From: Magnetospira sp.
GTDB lineage: Bacteria > Pseudomonadota > Alphaproteobacteria > Rhodospirillales > Magnetospiraceae
DNA length: 7,039 bases
Assembly: GCA_028277325.1 (NCBI GenBank)
Contig: JANQGL010000449.1
Coordinates: 1 to 7,039 of the forward strand
Reading direction: 5' to 3'
Below the pieces are notes generated by a model. That model saw only the letters and a list, made by a program, of their open reading frames with translations, did not search any database and was not told the DNA's origin. Every line of letters starts with the position of its first letter. The first letter of the stretch is position 1. Shown piece by piece: positions 1-5,194 of this stretch. The translations under genes were made by a program, and so were the position numbers.

Positions 1-30
1 CCGTCGCCCCCGCGCCGGCGGGGGTCCAGG
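1..30. repeat. Dispersed palindromic repeat unit, copy A
   Basis: The sequence contains a stem of CCCCCGC (7-13) and GCGGGGG (18-24) around a GCCG loop, followed by TCCAGG. This resembles the very common GC-rich intergenic repeats of proteobacteria with the shape 'GTCATCCCCGC...GCGGGGATCCAGG'. A second, inverted member lies at 76-100. The family assignment is from recognition of the pattern, not from a search. Confidence 0.5.
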
Positions 31-75
31 AAGGCCATGAAAACAGCCGTCCGGACGCGCGGCCACGGTCGCCCG

Positions 76-100
76 GAGTCCCGCCTGCGCGGGAATGACT
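76..100. repeat. Dispersed palindromic repeat unit, copy B (inverted relative to copy A)
   Basis: The stem is TCCCGC (79-84) and GCGGGA (89-94) around a CTGC loop. Read on the minus strand it gives the familiar order GTCATTCCCGC...GCGGGACTCC, so it is the same kind of unit as positions 1-30 but in the opposite direction. It lies about 50 bp before the point where transposase similarity begins. A repeat-mediated deletion could therefore have removed the 5' part of the element; this is inference. Confidence 0.5.
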
Positions 101-149
101 CGGAACCCGGATCGAAGGCCATCGGGATGGCCGTATCTGCCGCCGGATC

Positions 150-626
150 GCATATCAGATCGAGGCCCTCAAGGACGTGCGGGCGGCCGAGCTGGACGTC
201 TTGGCGCGCGCCCTCTCCGCCGAAGCCGACCTCAAGGCCCGCCTCGACCTGGTGCTCAGCGTTCCCGGCATCGGCCGGCGCACCGCCCCGGCGATCTTGA
301 TCCGCCTGCCGGAACCGGGCAGGCTGTCTCGCGAGGAAGCGGCGAGCCTGGCCGGTCCGGCGCCGTTCGACGCCGACAGCGGGCGCCATCGCGGCCAACG
401 CCACATCGCCGGAGGACGGGGGCGGCCGCGCAAGGCTCTGTTCGCCGCCGCACTCCCGGCCGGCCTCCGATGGAACCCCGGCCCGGTCGCCACCTGCAAA
501 AGACTGACGGCCGCAGGAAAACCTCACAAGGCGGCTTGGGTCGCCCGTGCCGGAAAACGCCTCGTCTATGCAAATACCGCCGTCGCCAGAGGCTCCCCGT
601 GGACCGAAAAAATACCCGCTCGATGA
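150..626 (+). pseudogene. IS110-family transposase, 3' remnant (Transposase_20 domain only)
   Basis: The frame reads through to a TGA at 624-626. Counting from the GTG at 177, it shows a helix-hairpin-helix-like VPGIGRRTAPAIL (residues 29-41), then a LAGPAPFDADSGRHRG segment (58-73), then a Leu/Ala/Arg-rich tail. This is the C-terminal Transposase_20 region of IS110-type transposases. The Ser of the DSG motif (residue 68) sits where the family's C-terminal catalytic Ser is expected. IS110 proteins are usually about 300-400 residues with an N-terminal DEDD RuvC-like domain; that half is missing. Recognisable sequence starts near 150 (AYQIEALKDV), an in-frame stop lies at 96-98, and no good ribosome site precedes the GTG. 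It is therefore a decayed, non-autonomous fragment. I see no matching left end, so element boundaries are not assigned. Confidence 0.8.
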
Positions 627-634
627 TGGTTGCT

Positions 635-673
635 GAGGGGGAGGCGCTTTTCCCGGTCAGTTGCCTCCTCCTC
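635..673. repeat. Imperfect inverted repeat downstream of the cyclase gene
   Basis: GAGGGGGAGGC (635-645) pairs with GCCTCCTCCTC (663-673) at 10 of 11 positions, the exception being a G-T pair, around a 17-nt loop. It lies 33-71 nt past the stop codon of the minus-strand cyclase gene, so it could stabilise or end that transcript. No U-tract follows on either strand, so it is not a classical intrinsic terminator. It may instead belong to the IS110 remnant. Confidence 0.35.
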
Positions 674-695
674 CCGAGCCTGTCGAAGGATGAGG
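674..695. repeat. Dispersed repeat fragment (GAGCCTGTCGAAG type)
   Basis: The 13-mer GAGCCTGTCGAAG at 676-688 occurs again as its exact reverse complement at 4780-4792. The motif is a widespread intergenic repeat in GC-rich proteobacteria. Both copies lie just after the 3' end of a gene: 18 nt beyond the cyclase stop here, and 13 nt beyond the ABC transporter stop there. Confidence 0.55.
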
Positions 696-705
696 CCGCC
701 ACGGC

Positions 706-2487
706 TCAAGGAACGCCCTGGCAGACTTGGTTGCGCCCGCCCTGCTTGGCGGCGTACAGCGCCTGGTCCGCCCGGTCGACGAAATCGACCAGGCATTCGC
801 CCTGATGGCGGATCGAGAGGCCGAGGCTGGCGGTAATCCGGCGGTCCTCCATCGGGTCCGCAAACTGCAATGCGGCGATGGTCAGGCGCAGCCGCTCCGC
901 CTGATCCGCCAGCCCCTTGAGGTTGGCGCCGACGATGAAGATCGCGAATTCCTCGCCGCCGTAGCGCACCGGCAGGTCGCCGGGCCGCACCGTGTCGAGC
1001 AGGCACTTGGCCACCGTTCGCAGGACCGTGTCGCCTTGATTGTGTCCGAAGGTGTCGTTGATCGACTTGAAGTGATCCACGTCCACCATGATGACGCCGA
1101 TCGCCGCGTTCTTGTCGCGATCGTGGATCGCGGTCTGACGGCGCATGGTCTCTTCCATGTAGTAGCGGGTGAACAGGTTGGTCAGCGGATCGCGGATCGA
1201 GGCCTCGTAGAACTTCTGGCGCTCCAGGTCGATGGTGCGATAGATCGTCTCCCGCTCCACCGCCACCTGCAAGGGCACCTCGATCTGGCTGATCACGTCG
1301 TCCAGGTCGTCGCTCTCCGCGACCGGTTGGGTCAGGTAGATCAAGGCCACCGAATCGGCGCGGCCGCGATCCGGCGAGAACAGCGGGACCGCGATCGTGA
1401 GACGGTCGTCCGGCGCCGGGTCGAGGATCCGGAACAGCCGGCCGTGCGCCGCCATCCAGCCCTCGCGGTCGAACGCCATGATTCCCGCCACCGGGTCCGG
1501 CACCGAATCCGACAGCCGGCCGCGATAGCGGTTTTCCGGCGTGAGATGCAGGAAGGCGTCGTCGTCGGTTCGCACGTGGAACTCCAGACGCTCGACCGGG
1601 AGCAGGCGCCGCGAGATGGTGGTGAGGGATTGCGCGATGTCCTTGAAGTCGCGGTAGACCATCATCGTCTCGGTGATGTCCTTGAGGGCTCTGTTGAGCT
1701 CCATCAGGCGCTTGACGTCGGTGTTCTCGCGCGACAGCAGGAACAGGCCGCAATCGAGGTGGCGCAGGCGCTTGACGATCGCCGGAATCAGGTACCCCGG
1801 AATGATCGAGCCGTGCTGCGGGGCGATCTGCGTCAAGGGCAGCGGCTCGATCGCGCTGAGCGCGTGCTGCAGGATGTCGCGGCTCGGGATGTAGTGCTCG
1901 TGGAACGGCCGCAGCCTGTCGAAATAGGATTCGTCCTCGGCGAACAGCGAGAATCCCTCGGTGAACCCGCCGAACAGGTCGCTCGAGAACAACGTGCCCG
2001 TCGCCGTGTCGAAGGTCACGAAGGCCCCCGGGAAATGGGCATAGGGCGTGAACACGAACCGCAGCTCGCGGCCTCCCAGGTCGAGCTGCCAGTCGTGGGC
2101 GTCGACCCGCCAGAACGGCAGCCTGAGGGCGTAGTGCTTGAGCAACGCCTCGGCCCGCCAGTGGGTGACGATCACCGCGTCGTCGCGCGCCACCATCCGG
2201 TCGATCAGCGGCAGCACCCCGGTGATGTCGGGGTCCTGGTGATGGCACACGAAATAACGGATGCTGGAAAACGCCGTGACCTGCTCGATCTTGCGCAGGG
2301 TGTGGGCGAAGGTCAGCGCCGATCCCGGATCGAACAGCACCGAATCCTCCCCGTGTTCGAGGAGATAGACGTGGCACTGGAACGAATCCCCTTCCAGAAA
2401 ATGTCCGACCCACCAAACGCGTTCCGCGATCTCGATGGCCCGCGCCGGGTCCGGCATCGCGACGCCCGTCGCCGCCCTGTCATCCAT
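706..2487 (-). CDS. Diguanylate cyclase with N-terminal flavodiiron/ODP-type sensor domain
   Basis: A 593-residue soluble protein that probably makes c-di-GMP from two GTP. Residues ~20-235 match the metallo-beta-lactamase-fold diiron domain of flavodiiron proteins: WWVGHF start (25-30), H83-x-D85-x-D87, H151 in a PxxHxP context, D170 in SSDLFGG and H225 in APQHG. The usual E is D85 and the usual second His is I88. Residues ~240-285 look helical and ~285-410 may be a degenerate GAF-like domain (weak). A linker helix leads into GGDEF (~425-590) with DPLTNL (433-438), D469, FKSIND (473-478), GHNQGD (481-486), GGEEF (510-514) and an I-site R501-x-x-D504. There is no flavodoxin domain, signal peptide or membrane segment. 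The ATG at 2487 is chosen because GGAG lies 6 nt upstream (2494-2497) behind a good promoter; an in-frame ATG at 2598 lies upstream of that promoter. An oxygen, NO or redox sensing role is inferred. Confidence 0.9.
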   Translation of the reverse strand: MDDRAATGVAMPDPARAIEIAERVWWVGHFLEGDSFQCHVYLLEHGEDSVLFDPGSALTFAHTLRKIEQVTAFSSIRYFVCHHQDPDITGVLPLIDRMVARDDAVIVTHWRAEALLKHYALRLPFWRVDAHDWQLDLGGRELRFVFTPYAHFPGAFVTFDTATGTLFSSDLFGGFTEGFSLFAEDESYFDRLRPFHEHYIPSRDILQHALSAIEPLPLTQIAPQHGSIIPGYLIPAIVKRLRHLDCGLFLLSRENTDVKRLMELNRALKDITETMMVYRDFKDIAQSLTTISRRLLPVERLEFHVRTDDDAFLHLTPENRYRGRLSDSVPDPVAGIMAFDREGWMAAHGRLFRILDPAPDDRLTIAVPLFSPDRGRADSVALIYLTQPVAESDDLDDVISQIEVPLQVAVERETIYRTIDLERQKFYEASIRDPLTNLFTRYYMEETMRRQTAIHDRDKNAAIGVIMVDVDHFKSINDTFGHNQGDTVLRTVAKCLLDTVRPGDLPVRYGGEEFAIFIVGANLKGLADQAERLRLTIAALQFADPMEDRRITASLGLSIRHQGECLVDFVDRADQALYAAKQGGRNQVCQGVP

Positions 2488-2493
2488 CGGGGT

Positions 2494-2497
2494 CTCC
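2494..2497 (-). promoter_or_regulatory. Ribosome binding site fixing the cyclase start
   Basis: GGAG on the minus strand is followed by six nucleotides (ACCCCG) and then the ATG at 2487-2485. No comparable site precedes the upstream in-frame ATG at 2598, so this supports the 593-residue form. Confidence 0.7.
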
Positions 2498-2502
2498 AAT
2501 TC

Positions 2503-2514
2503 ATTCCGCGGAAT
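2503..2514. promoter_or_regulatory. 12-bp perfect palindrome at the cyclase transcription start
   Basis: ATTCCGCGGAAT is fully symmetric and directly abuts the -10 element, so it would cover the predicted transcription start near 2508. That is a classical place for a repressor operator. The binding protein is not known to me, and a short palindrome can occur by chance. Confidence 0.35.
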
Positions 2515-2523
2515 ATTATACCA
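2515..2523 (-). promoter_or_regulatory. Extended -10 promoter of the cyclase gene
   Basis: On the minus strand the sequence reads TGGTATAAT, a perfect consensus TATAAT with the TGn extension. No good -35 hexamer is present 16-19 nt upstream, which fits an extended -10 promoter. It would give a leader of about 20 nt ending at the ATG at 2487. The short AT-rich stretch stands out from the GC-rich surroundings. Confidence 0.6.
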
Positions 2524-2525
2524 TA

Positions 2526-2543
2526 GTATCGCGCCGGGGATAC
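2526..2543. promoter_or_regulatory. Inverted repeat GTATC-N8-GATAC in the cyclase promoter
   Basis: Five-base arms at 2526-2530 and 2539-2543 lie directly upstream of the extended -10, where an activator or repressor could bind. The arms are short, so this is only a candidate operator. Confidence 0.25.
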
Positions 2544-2550
2544 AGATCAT

Positions 2551-2571
2551 CCGGCATGGCACCCCGGCATG
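2551..2571. repeat. Direct repeat CCGGCATG x2
   Basis: CCGGCATG occurs at 2551-2558 and 2564-2571, a 13-bp step, in the divergent promoter region between the cyclase and the small Cys-rich gene. It could be a paired regulator site or chance. Confidence 0.3.
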
Positions 2572-2592
2572 CCTTCGCGGGACGAAATAGCA

Positions 2593-2621
2593 TTGCATTC
2601 ATGCATCACGCTGCCTATACC
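2593..2621 (+). promoter_or_regulatory. Candidate sigma-70-type promoter for the Cys-rich small gene
   Basis: TTGCAT (2593-2598) and TATACC (2616-2621) are separated by exactly 17 nt. The predicted start near 2628 would give a leader of about 33 nt to the ATG at 2661. Both hexamers depart from consensus, so this is moderate support only. Confidence 0.4.
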
Positions 2622-2660
2622 GTTTCACGATTCATCCACATGCGCCGCGGGAGGCCAGCG

Positions 2661-2840
2661 ATGTCGGAGACCGTCACCAATTGCGAGGGCTGCGTGTTCG
2701 ACCTGGGGCGGGGCGAATGCTTCCATCATCGGGTCGTGCGGGCCTGCGCGGCGGCGCCCTGCGGGTCCTGGAAGCGCCACCCCGCCGCATTCGGTGCAGC
2801 GGCCGAGACCCCGAACGAGCGCCTGCGAACCGCCGGTTAA
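2661..2840 (+). CDS. Small Cys-rich hypothetical protein, 59 aa
   Basis: I do not recognise this protein. The ATG at 2661 is chosen because a strong GGGAGG (2649-2654) lies 6 nt upstream; the in-frame ATGs at 2556, 2601 and 2640 lack such a site. The N-terminal two thirds carry five cysteines, C8-x2-C11-x8-C20-x8-C29-x4-C34, with H22 and H23 next to C20. This resembles a small zinc or metal-binding knuckle, although an iron-sulfur or disulfide role is possible. The C-terminal 20 residues are Ala/Arg-rich and probably disordered. There is no signal peptide or membrane segment. It is divergent from the diiron-domain cyclase, with 173 bp between the starts, and 111 bp upstream of the ABC transporter. 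The ribosome site and Cys spacing support a real gene; function is unknown. Confidence 0.6.
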   Translation: MSETVTNCEGCVFDLGRGECFHHRVVRACAAAPCGSWKRHPAAFGAAAETPNERLRTAG

Positions 2841-2898
2841 AACGCCGCGCCGCATCGCGCATGGCGTGACGGCGCCGGACGTGCGATAGAGACGACGG

Positions 2899-2919
2899 TC
2901 CGCGGGGCGCCGCCGCGGA
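2899..2919. promoter_or_regulatory. GC-rich hairpin between the small gene and the ABC transporter
   Basis: TCCGCGG (2899-2905) and CCGCGGA (2913-2919) form a 7-bp stem around a 7-nt loop that contains GGCGCC. It lies 58 nt after the small-gene stop and 32 nt before the ABC start. The following sequence has no U-tract, so it may be a weak terminator, an mRNA stability element or part of the ABC leader. Confidence 0.35.
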
Positions 2920-2951
2920 GCCGACCTGTTGTCTCACCGGGCGACGGACCG

Positions 2952-4766
2952 ATGCCGCCACCGCACGCCAGTTCCTTTCCGGAAGACCGCCCCAGGGGCC
3001 GCGACCTGCGGGCCCTCCGGCGCGCCGCCGGGTTCCTGAGGCCCTATCGCTGGCGGGTCGCCGGCGCGGCGCTGGCCCTGATCGTCGGCAGCCTGGCGAT
3101 CCTCGGCCTCGGCCAGGGGCTGCGCCACCTGGTGGACAGCGGGTTCGCCGGCGGCGATCCGGGGGCCCTCGACCGCGCCCTGCTGCTGCTGGTCGGTCTC
3201 GCCTGGGTGATGTCGGTCGGCACCTTCATCCGCTTCTATCTGGTGTCCTGGGTCGGCGAGCGGGTGGTGGCCGACCTGCGCGACGCGGTGTTCGAGCGGG
3301 TGCTGCGCCTGCACCCCGGGTTTTTCGAGGTCACCCGGACCGGCGAAATCCTCTCGCGCCTGACCACCGACACCACCCTGTTGCAGTCGATCATCGGCTC
3401 CAGCGCCTCGATGGCCCTGCGCAACGGCCTCAACCTGGTCGGCGGGGTGGTGATGATGCTGGTCACCGACCCCCGCCTGACCGGGCTGGTGATGCTGGTG
3501 GTGCCCCTGGTGGTGGCGCCGGTCCTGCTGATCGGACGGCGGGTGCGCCGGCTGTCGCGGGCCAGCCAGGACCGGGTGGCCGACGTGGGCGCCTTCGCCG
3601 AGGAGAGCTTCAACGCCATCCGCACCCTGCAGGCGTTCACCCACGAGGCCGAGGACCGCCGCCGGTTCGCGATCGAGGTGGACGCCGCCTTCGTCACCGC
3701 GATCCGCCGGGTGCGTCTGCGCGGGGTGATGTCGGCCGCCGTGATCCTGCTGGTGTTCCTGGCCATCGCGGTGATCCTGTGGGTCGGCGGGCACGGGGTG
3801 ATGCGCGGCGAGATCAGCGGCGGCGAACTGGCCGCCTTCGTGTTCTACGCCATGGTGGTCGCCTTCTCCCTGGGCGTCATCTCGGAGGTCTACGGCGAGC
3901 TGCTGCGCGCCGCCGGGGCCACCGAGCGGCTGGTCGAACTGCTGGAGGCGGAGCCGGAGATCGTCGCCCCGGCCGACCCGGCGCCGCTTCCCGACCCGCC
4001 CGAGGGCCGGGTCCGGTTCGACGGCGTGACCTTCCACTATCCGTCGCGGCCCGACCACGCGGCGCTCACCGACTTCTCGCTCGCCGTGGCGCCGGGCGAG
4101 ACCCTGGCCCTGGTCGGCCCGTCGGGGGCCGGCAAGAGCACCGTGTTCCAGCTCCTTCTGCGGTTCTACGACCCGCGCTCCGGGACCATTTCGGTGGACG
4201 GCACCGACATCCGCAGGGCCGACCCGGGGGGCCTGCGGCAACGCCTCGCCCTGGTGCCGCAGGACCCGGTGATCTTCGGCGCCGACGGCTTCGAGAACAT
4301 CCGCTACGGCCGTCCGGAAGCCGACGACGCGGCGGTGATGGCCGCCGCCCGCGCCGCGATGGCCGACGAGTTCCTGACCCGCCTCCCGGAAGGCTACGCC
4401 ACCTTCCTGGGCGAAAAGGGGGTCCGCCTGTCGGGCGGCCAGCGGCAGCGCGTCTCCATTGCCCGCGCCATCCTGCGCGATCCGGCGATCCTGCTGCTCG
4501 ACGAGGCGACCAGCGCCCTCGACGCCGAGAACGAGCGCCTGGTGCAGCGGGCCCTGGAGCGCCTGATGGCCGGGCGCACCACCCTGATCATCGCCCACCG
4601 GCTGGCCACCGTGGTCAACGCCGACCGCATCGCGGTGATCGACGACGGCCGAGTGGTCGCCACCGGCCGCCACGCCGAGCTGATCGAGACCTCGCCGCTC
4701 TACGCGCGGCTGGCCGCGCTGCAGTTCGCGCAGCCCGACGCCCCGGAAAGACGCCAAACGGCCTGA
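2952..4766 (+). CDS. ABC exporter half-transporter (permease fused to ATPase, MsbA/HlyB-like)
   Basis: A 604-residue inner-membrane protein expected to work as a homodimer that exports a lipid-like, drug or other hydrophobic substrate with ATP; the substrate cannot be told from sequence. Hydrophobic segments near residues 36-55, 76-98, 155-172, 178-196, 258-279 and 293-313 form the transmembrane domain. The ATPase domain (~352-590) is complete: A-loop Y363, Walker A GPSGAGKST (389-397), Q-loop Q437, signature LSGGQ (493-497), Walker B ILLLDE (513-518), D-loop SALD (521-524) and H-loop H549. Length is normal for the family, and the look is that of the alphaproteobacterial MsbA-related group (recollection). 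The start is the first ATG in a frame with no good upstream alternative; its ribosome site is weak (GACGGA). It probably has its own promoter or reads through from the small gene. Confidence 0.93.
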   Translation: MPPPHASSFPEDRPRGRDLRALRRAAGFLRPYRWRVAGAALALIVGSLAILGLGQGLRHLVDSGFAGGDPGALDRALLLLVGLAWVMSVGTFIRFYLVSWVGERVVADLRDAVFERVLRLHPGFFEVTRTGEILSRLTTDTTLLQSIIGSSASMALRNGLNLVGGVVMMLVTDPRLTGLVMLVVPLVVAPVLLIGRRVRRLSRASQDRVADVGAFAEESFNAIRTLQAFTHEAEDRRRFAIEVDAAFVTAIRRVRLRGVMSAAVILLVFLAIAVILWVGGHGVMRGEISGGELAAFVFYAMVVAFSLGVISEVYGELLRAAGATERLVELLEAEPEIVAPADPAPLPDPPEGRVRFDGVTFHYPSRPDHAALTDFSLAVAPGETLALVGPSGAGKSTVFQLLLRFYDPRSGTISVDGTDIRRADPGGLRQRLALVPQDPVIFGADGFENIRYGRPEADDAAVMAAARAAMADEFLTRLPEGYATFLGEKGVRLSGGQRQRVSIARAILRDPAILLLDEATSALDAENERLVQRALERLMAGRTTLIIAHRLATVVNADRIAVIDDGRVVATGRHAELIETSPLYARLAALQFAQPDAPERRQTA

Positions 4767-4779
4767 CCCCGGTCGAACG

Positions 4780-4793
4780 CTTCGACAGGCTCA
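4780..4793. repeat. Dispersed repeat fragment (CTTCGACAGGCTC type)
   Basis: Positions 4780-4792 are the exact reverse complement of 676-688. The copy begins 13 nt after the ABC transporter stop. The two copies flank the cyclase, small-gene and ABC block in opposite orientation. Confidence 0.55.
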
Positions 4794-4837
4794 TGCCCCG
4801 ACAGGTCGCCTTTCAACGCCGGCTGGGTCTGCCGAAG

Positions 4838-4888
4838 CCCGCCTCACCCTGAGGCGCGAGCGGAGCGGGCCTCGAAGGGTGAGGCGGG
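4838..4888. repeat. Long imperfect hairpin element after the ABC gene
   Basis: CCCGCCTCACCCT (4838-4850) is an exact inverted repeat of AGGGTGAGGCGGG (4876-4888), 13 bp. Inside it GAGGC (4851-4855) pairs with GCCTC (4869-4873), leaving a GA bulge and a 13-nt loop, so about 18 bp pair in all. The motif CCTCACCCTGAGG...CCTCGAAGGGTGAGG is a familiar dispersed intergenic repeat of GC-rich alphaproteobacteria. It may end or protect the ABC transcript, but it has no U-tract. Confidence 0.6.
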
Positions 4889-4903
4889 AGCACAGCGGGC
4901 CTC
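4850..4903. repeat. Two-copy tandem repeat with 30-nt period
   Basis: Positions 4850-4873 and 4880-4903 match at 21 of 24 bases (pattern TGAGGCG-GAGC--AGCGGGCCTC). The first copy forms the inner part of the hairpin at 4838-4888 and the second extends beyond it. This suggests partial duplication of the repeat element. Confidence 0.5.
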
Positions 4904-4920
4904 CTGTAGTACGCGGAAAA

Positions 4921-5160
4921 TCTGCACGAAAAACGTGTTTTTCGATAAAAAGAAAAATGGCCGGGCAAACATAATTTATTGATATCATTTAACAAATTCG
5001 AAGAACTGTAGGTTTTTCTGCGGCCTTTGTTCTTTCAATATTCTTTTTTCGGATGTGTCGTAAAGTGTTTCTTGCAGGTCACGTTCCTCAAGGAAAACAT
5101 TAAAACATATGAATATGTCGGTTATTCTGTCTGAATTTCTGAGGTTTTTTTTGAGTGTTC
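4921..5160. other. AT-rich island between the ABC gene and uvrA
   Basis: By hand count 82 of 240 bases are G or C (34%), against about 70% in the flanking genes. It holds many A and T runs, including T8 at 5145-5152, and short symmetric motifs: CGAAAAA/TTTTTCG around CGTG (4927-4944), TTCCT-CA-AGGAA (5084-5095) and ACATAT-GA-ATATGT (5105-5118). Base composition this different suggests foreign DNA or a strongly conserved AT-rich regulatory or nucleoid-protein binding region. It carries the doubtful ORF at 4985-5194. Confidence 0.7.
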
Positions 5161-5194
5161 GAAATAGTACATATGCGTTGCGAAACCGCACCAT
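4985..5194 (-). CDS. Doubtful small ORF in the AT-rich island, 69 aa
   Basis: I do not recognise this protein. It would be a basic, charged 69-residue product ending in NLQFFEFVK, with no membrane segment. In favour: the frame stays open through 34% GC DNA, it contains no low-complexity translation, and its central and C-terminal parts read like a soluble helical protein (for example FLEERDLQETLYDTSEKR). Against: no clear ribosome site precedes the ATG at 5194, and an open run of this length can occur by chance. The same frame continues upstream to an ATG at 5407, but that part is antisense to the uvrA start and is taken as a shadow. Codon use is foreign to the window, with four ATA and three AGA codons. 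It could be a young acquired gene, the 3' remnant of a longer one, or non-coding. It is divergent from uvrA by 79 bp. Confidence 0.3.
   Translation of the reverse strand: MVRFRNAYVLFRTLKKNLRNSDRITDIFICFNVFLEERDLQETLYDTSEKRILKEQRPQKNLQFFEFVK

Noticed and set aside
95..805. Arg/Pro-rich plus-strand frames overlapping the transposase remnant (95-805, 37-300)
   Set aside because: Composition is that of frame-shifted GC-rich DNA; they cross the repeats and the IS110 fragment and have no ribosome sites or recognisable motifs.
727..2526. Long open frame (599 codons) antisense to the cyclase gene
   Set aside because: High GC at codon third positions of the real gene creates long antisense frames. 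Its product is rich in Arg, His, Val and Gln with no recognisable domain, while the minus strand carries clear diiron and GGDEF motifs.
2934..4757. 607-codon minus-strand frame opposite the ABC transporter
   Set aside because: Shadow of the GC-rich ABC gene; His/Gln/Gly-rich low-complexity translation without domains.
4850..4903. 30-nt-period repeats as the start of a CRISPR array
   Set aside because: Only two copies, no spacers of constant length between repeats, and no cas genes; they belong to a dispersed hairpin repeat.
4927..4951. CGAAAAA/TTTTTCG hairpin followed by A-rich DNA as a terminator
   Set aside because: The stem is almost all A-T and can pair in several mutually exclusive ways; no typical terminator layout on either strand.
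4791..4995. Small minus-strand frames of 60-65 codons after the ABC gene
   Set aside because: They run across the repeat elements, have no ribosome site and no recognisable product.
5029..5043. GTTC-N7-ATTC, a near match to the alphaproteobacterial SOS box GTTC-N7-GTTC
   Set aside because: One base off consensus and about 230 bp from the uvrA start in AT-rich DNA where chance matches are likely; no better site lies closer.
5141..5152. T8 run as an intrinsic terminator on the plus strand
   Set aside because: No GC-rich stem precedes the run, and it lies nearly 400 nt past the ABC stop.
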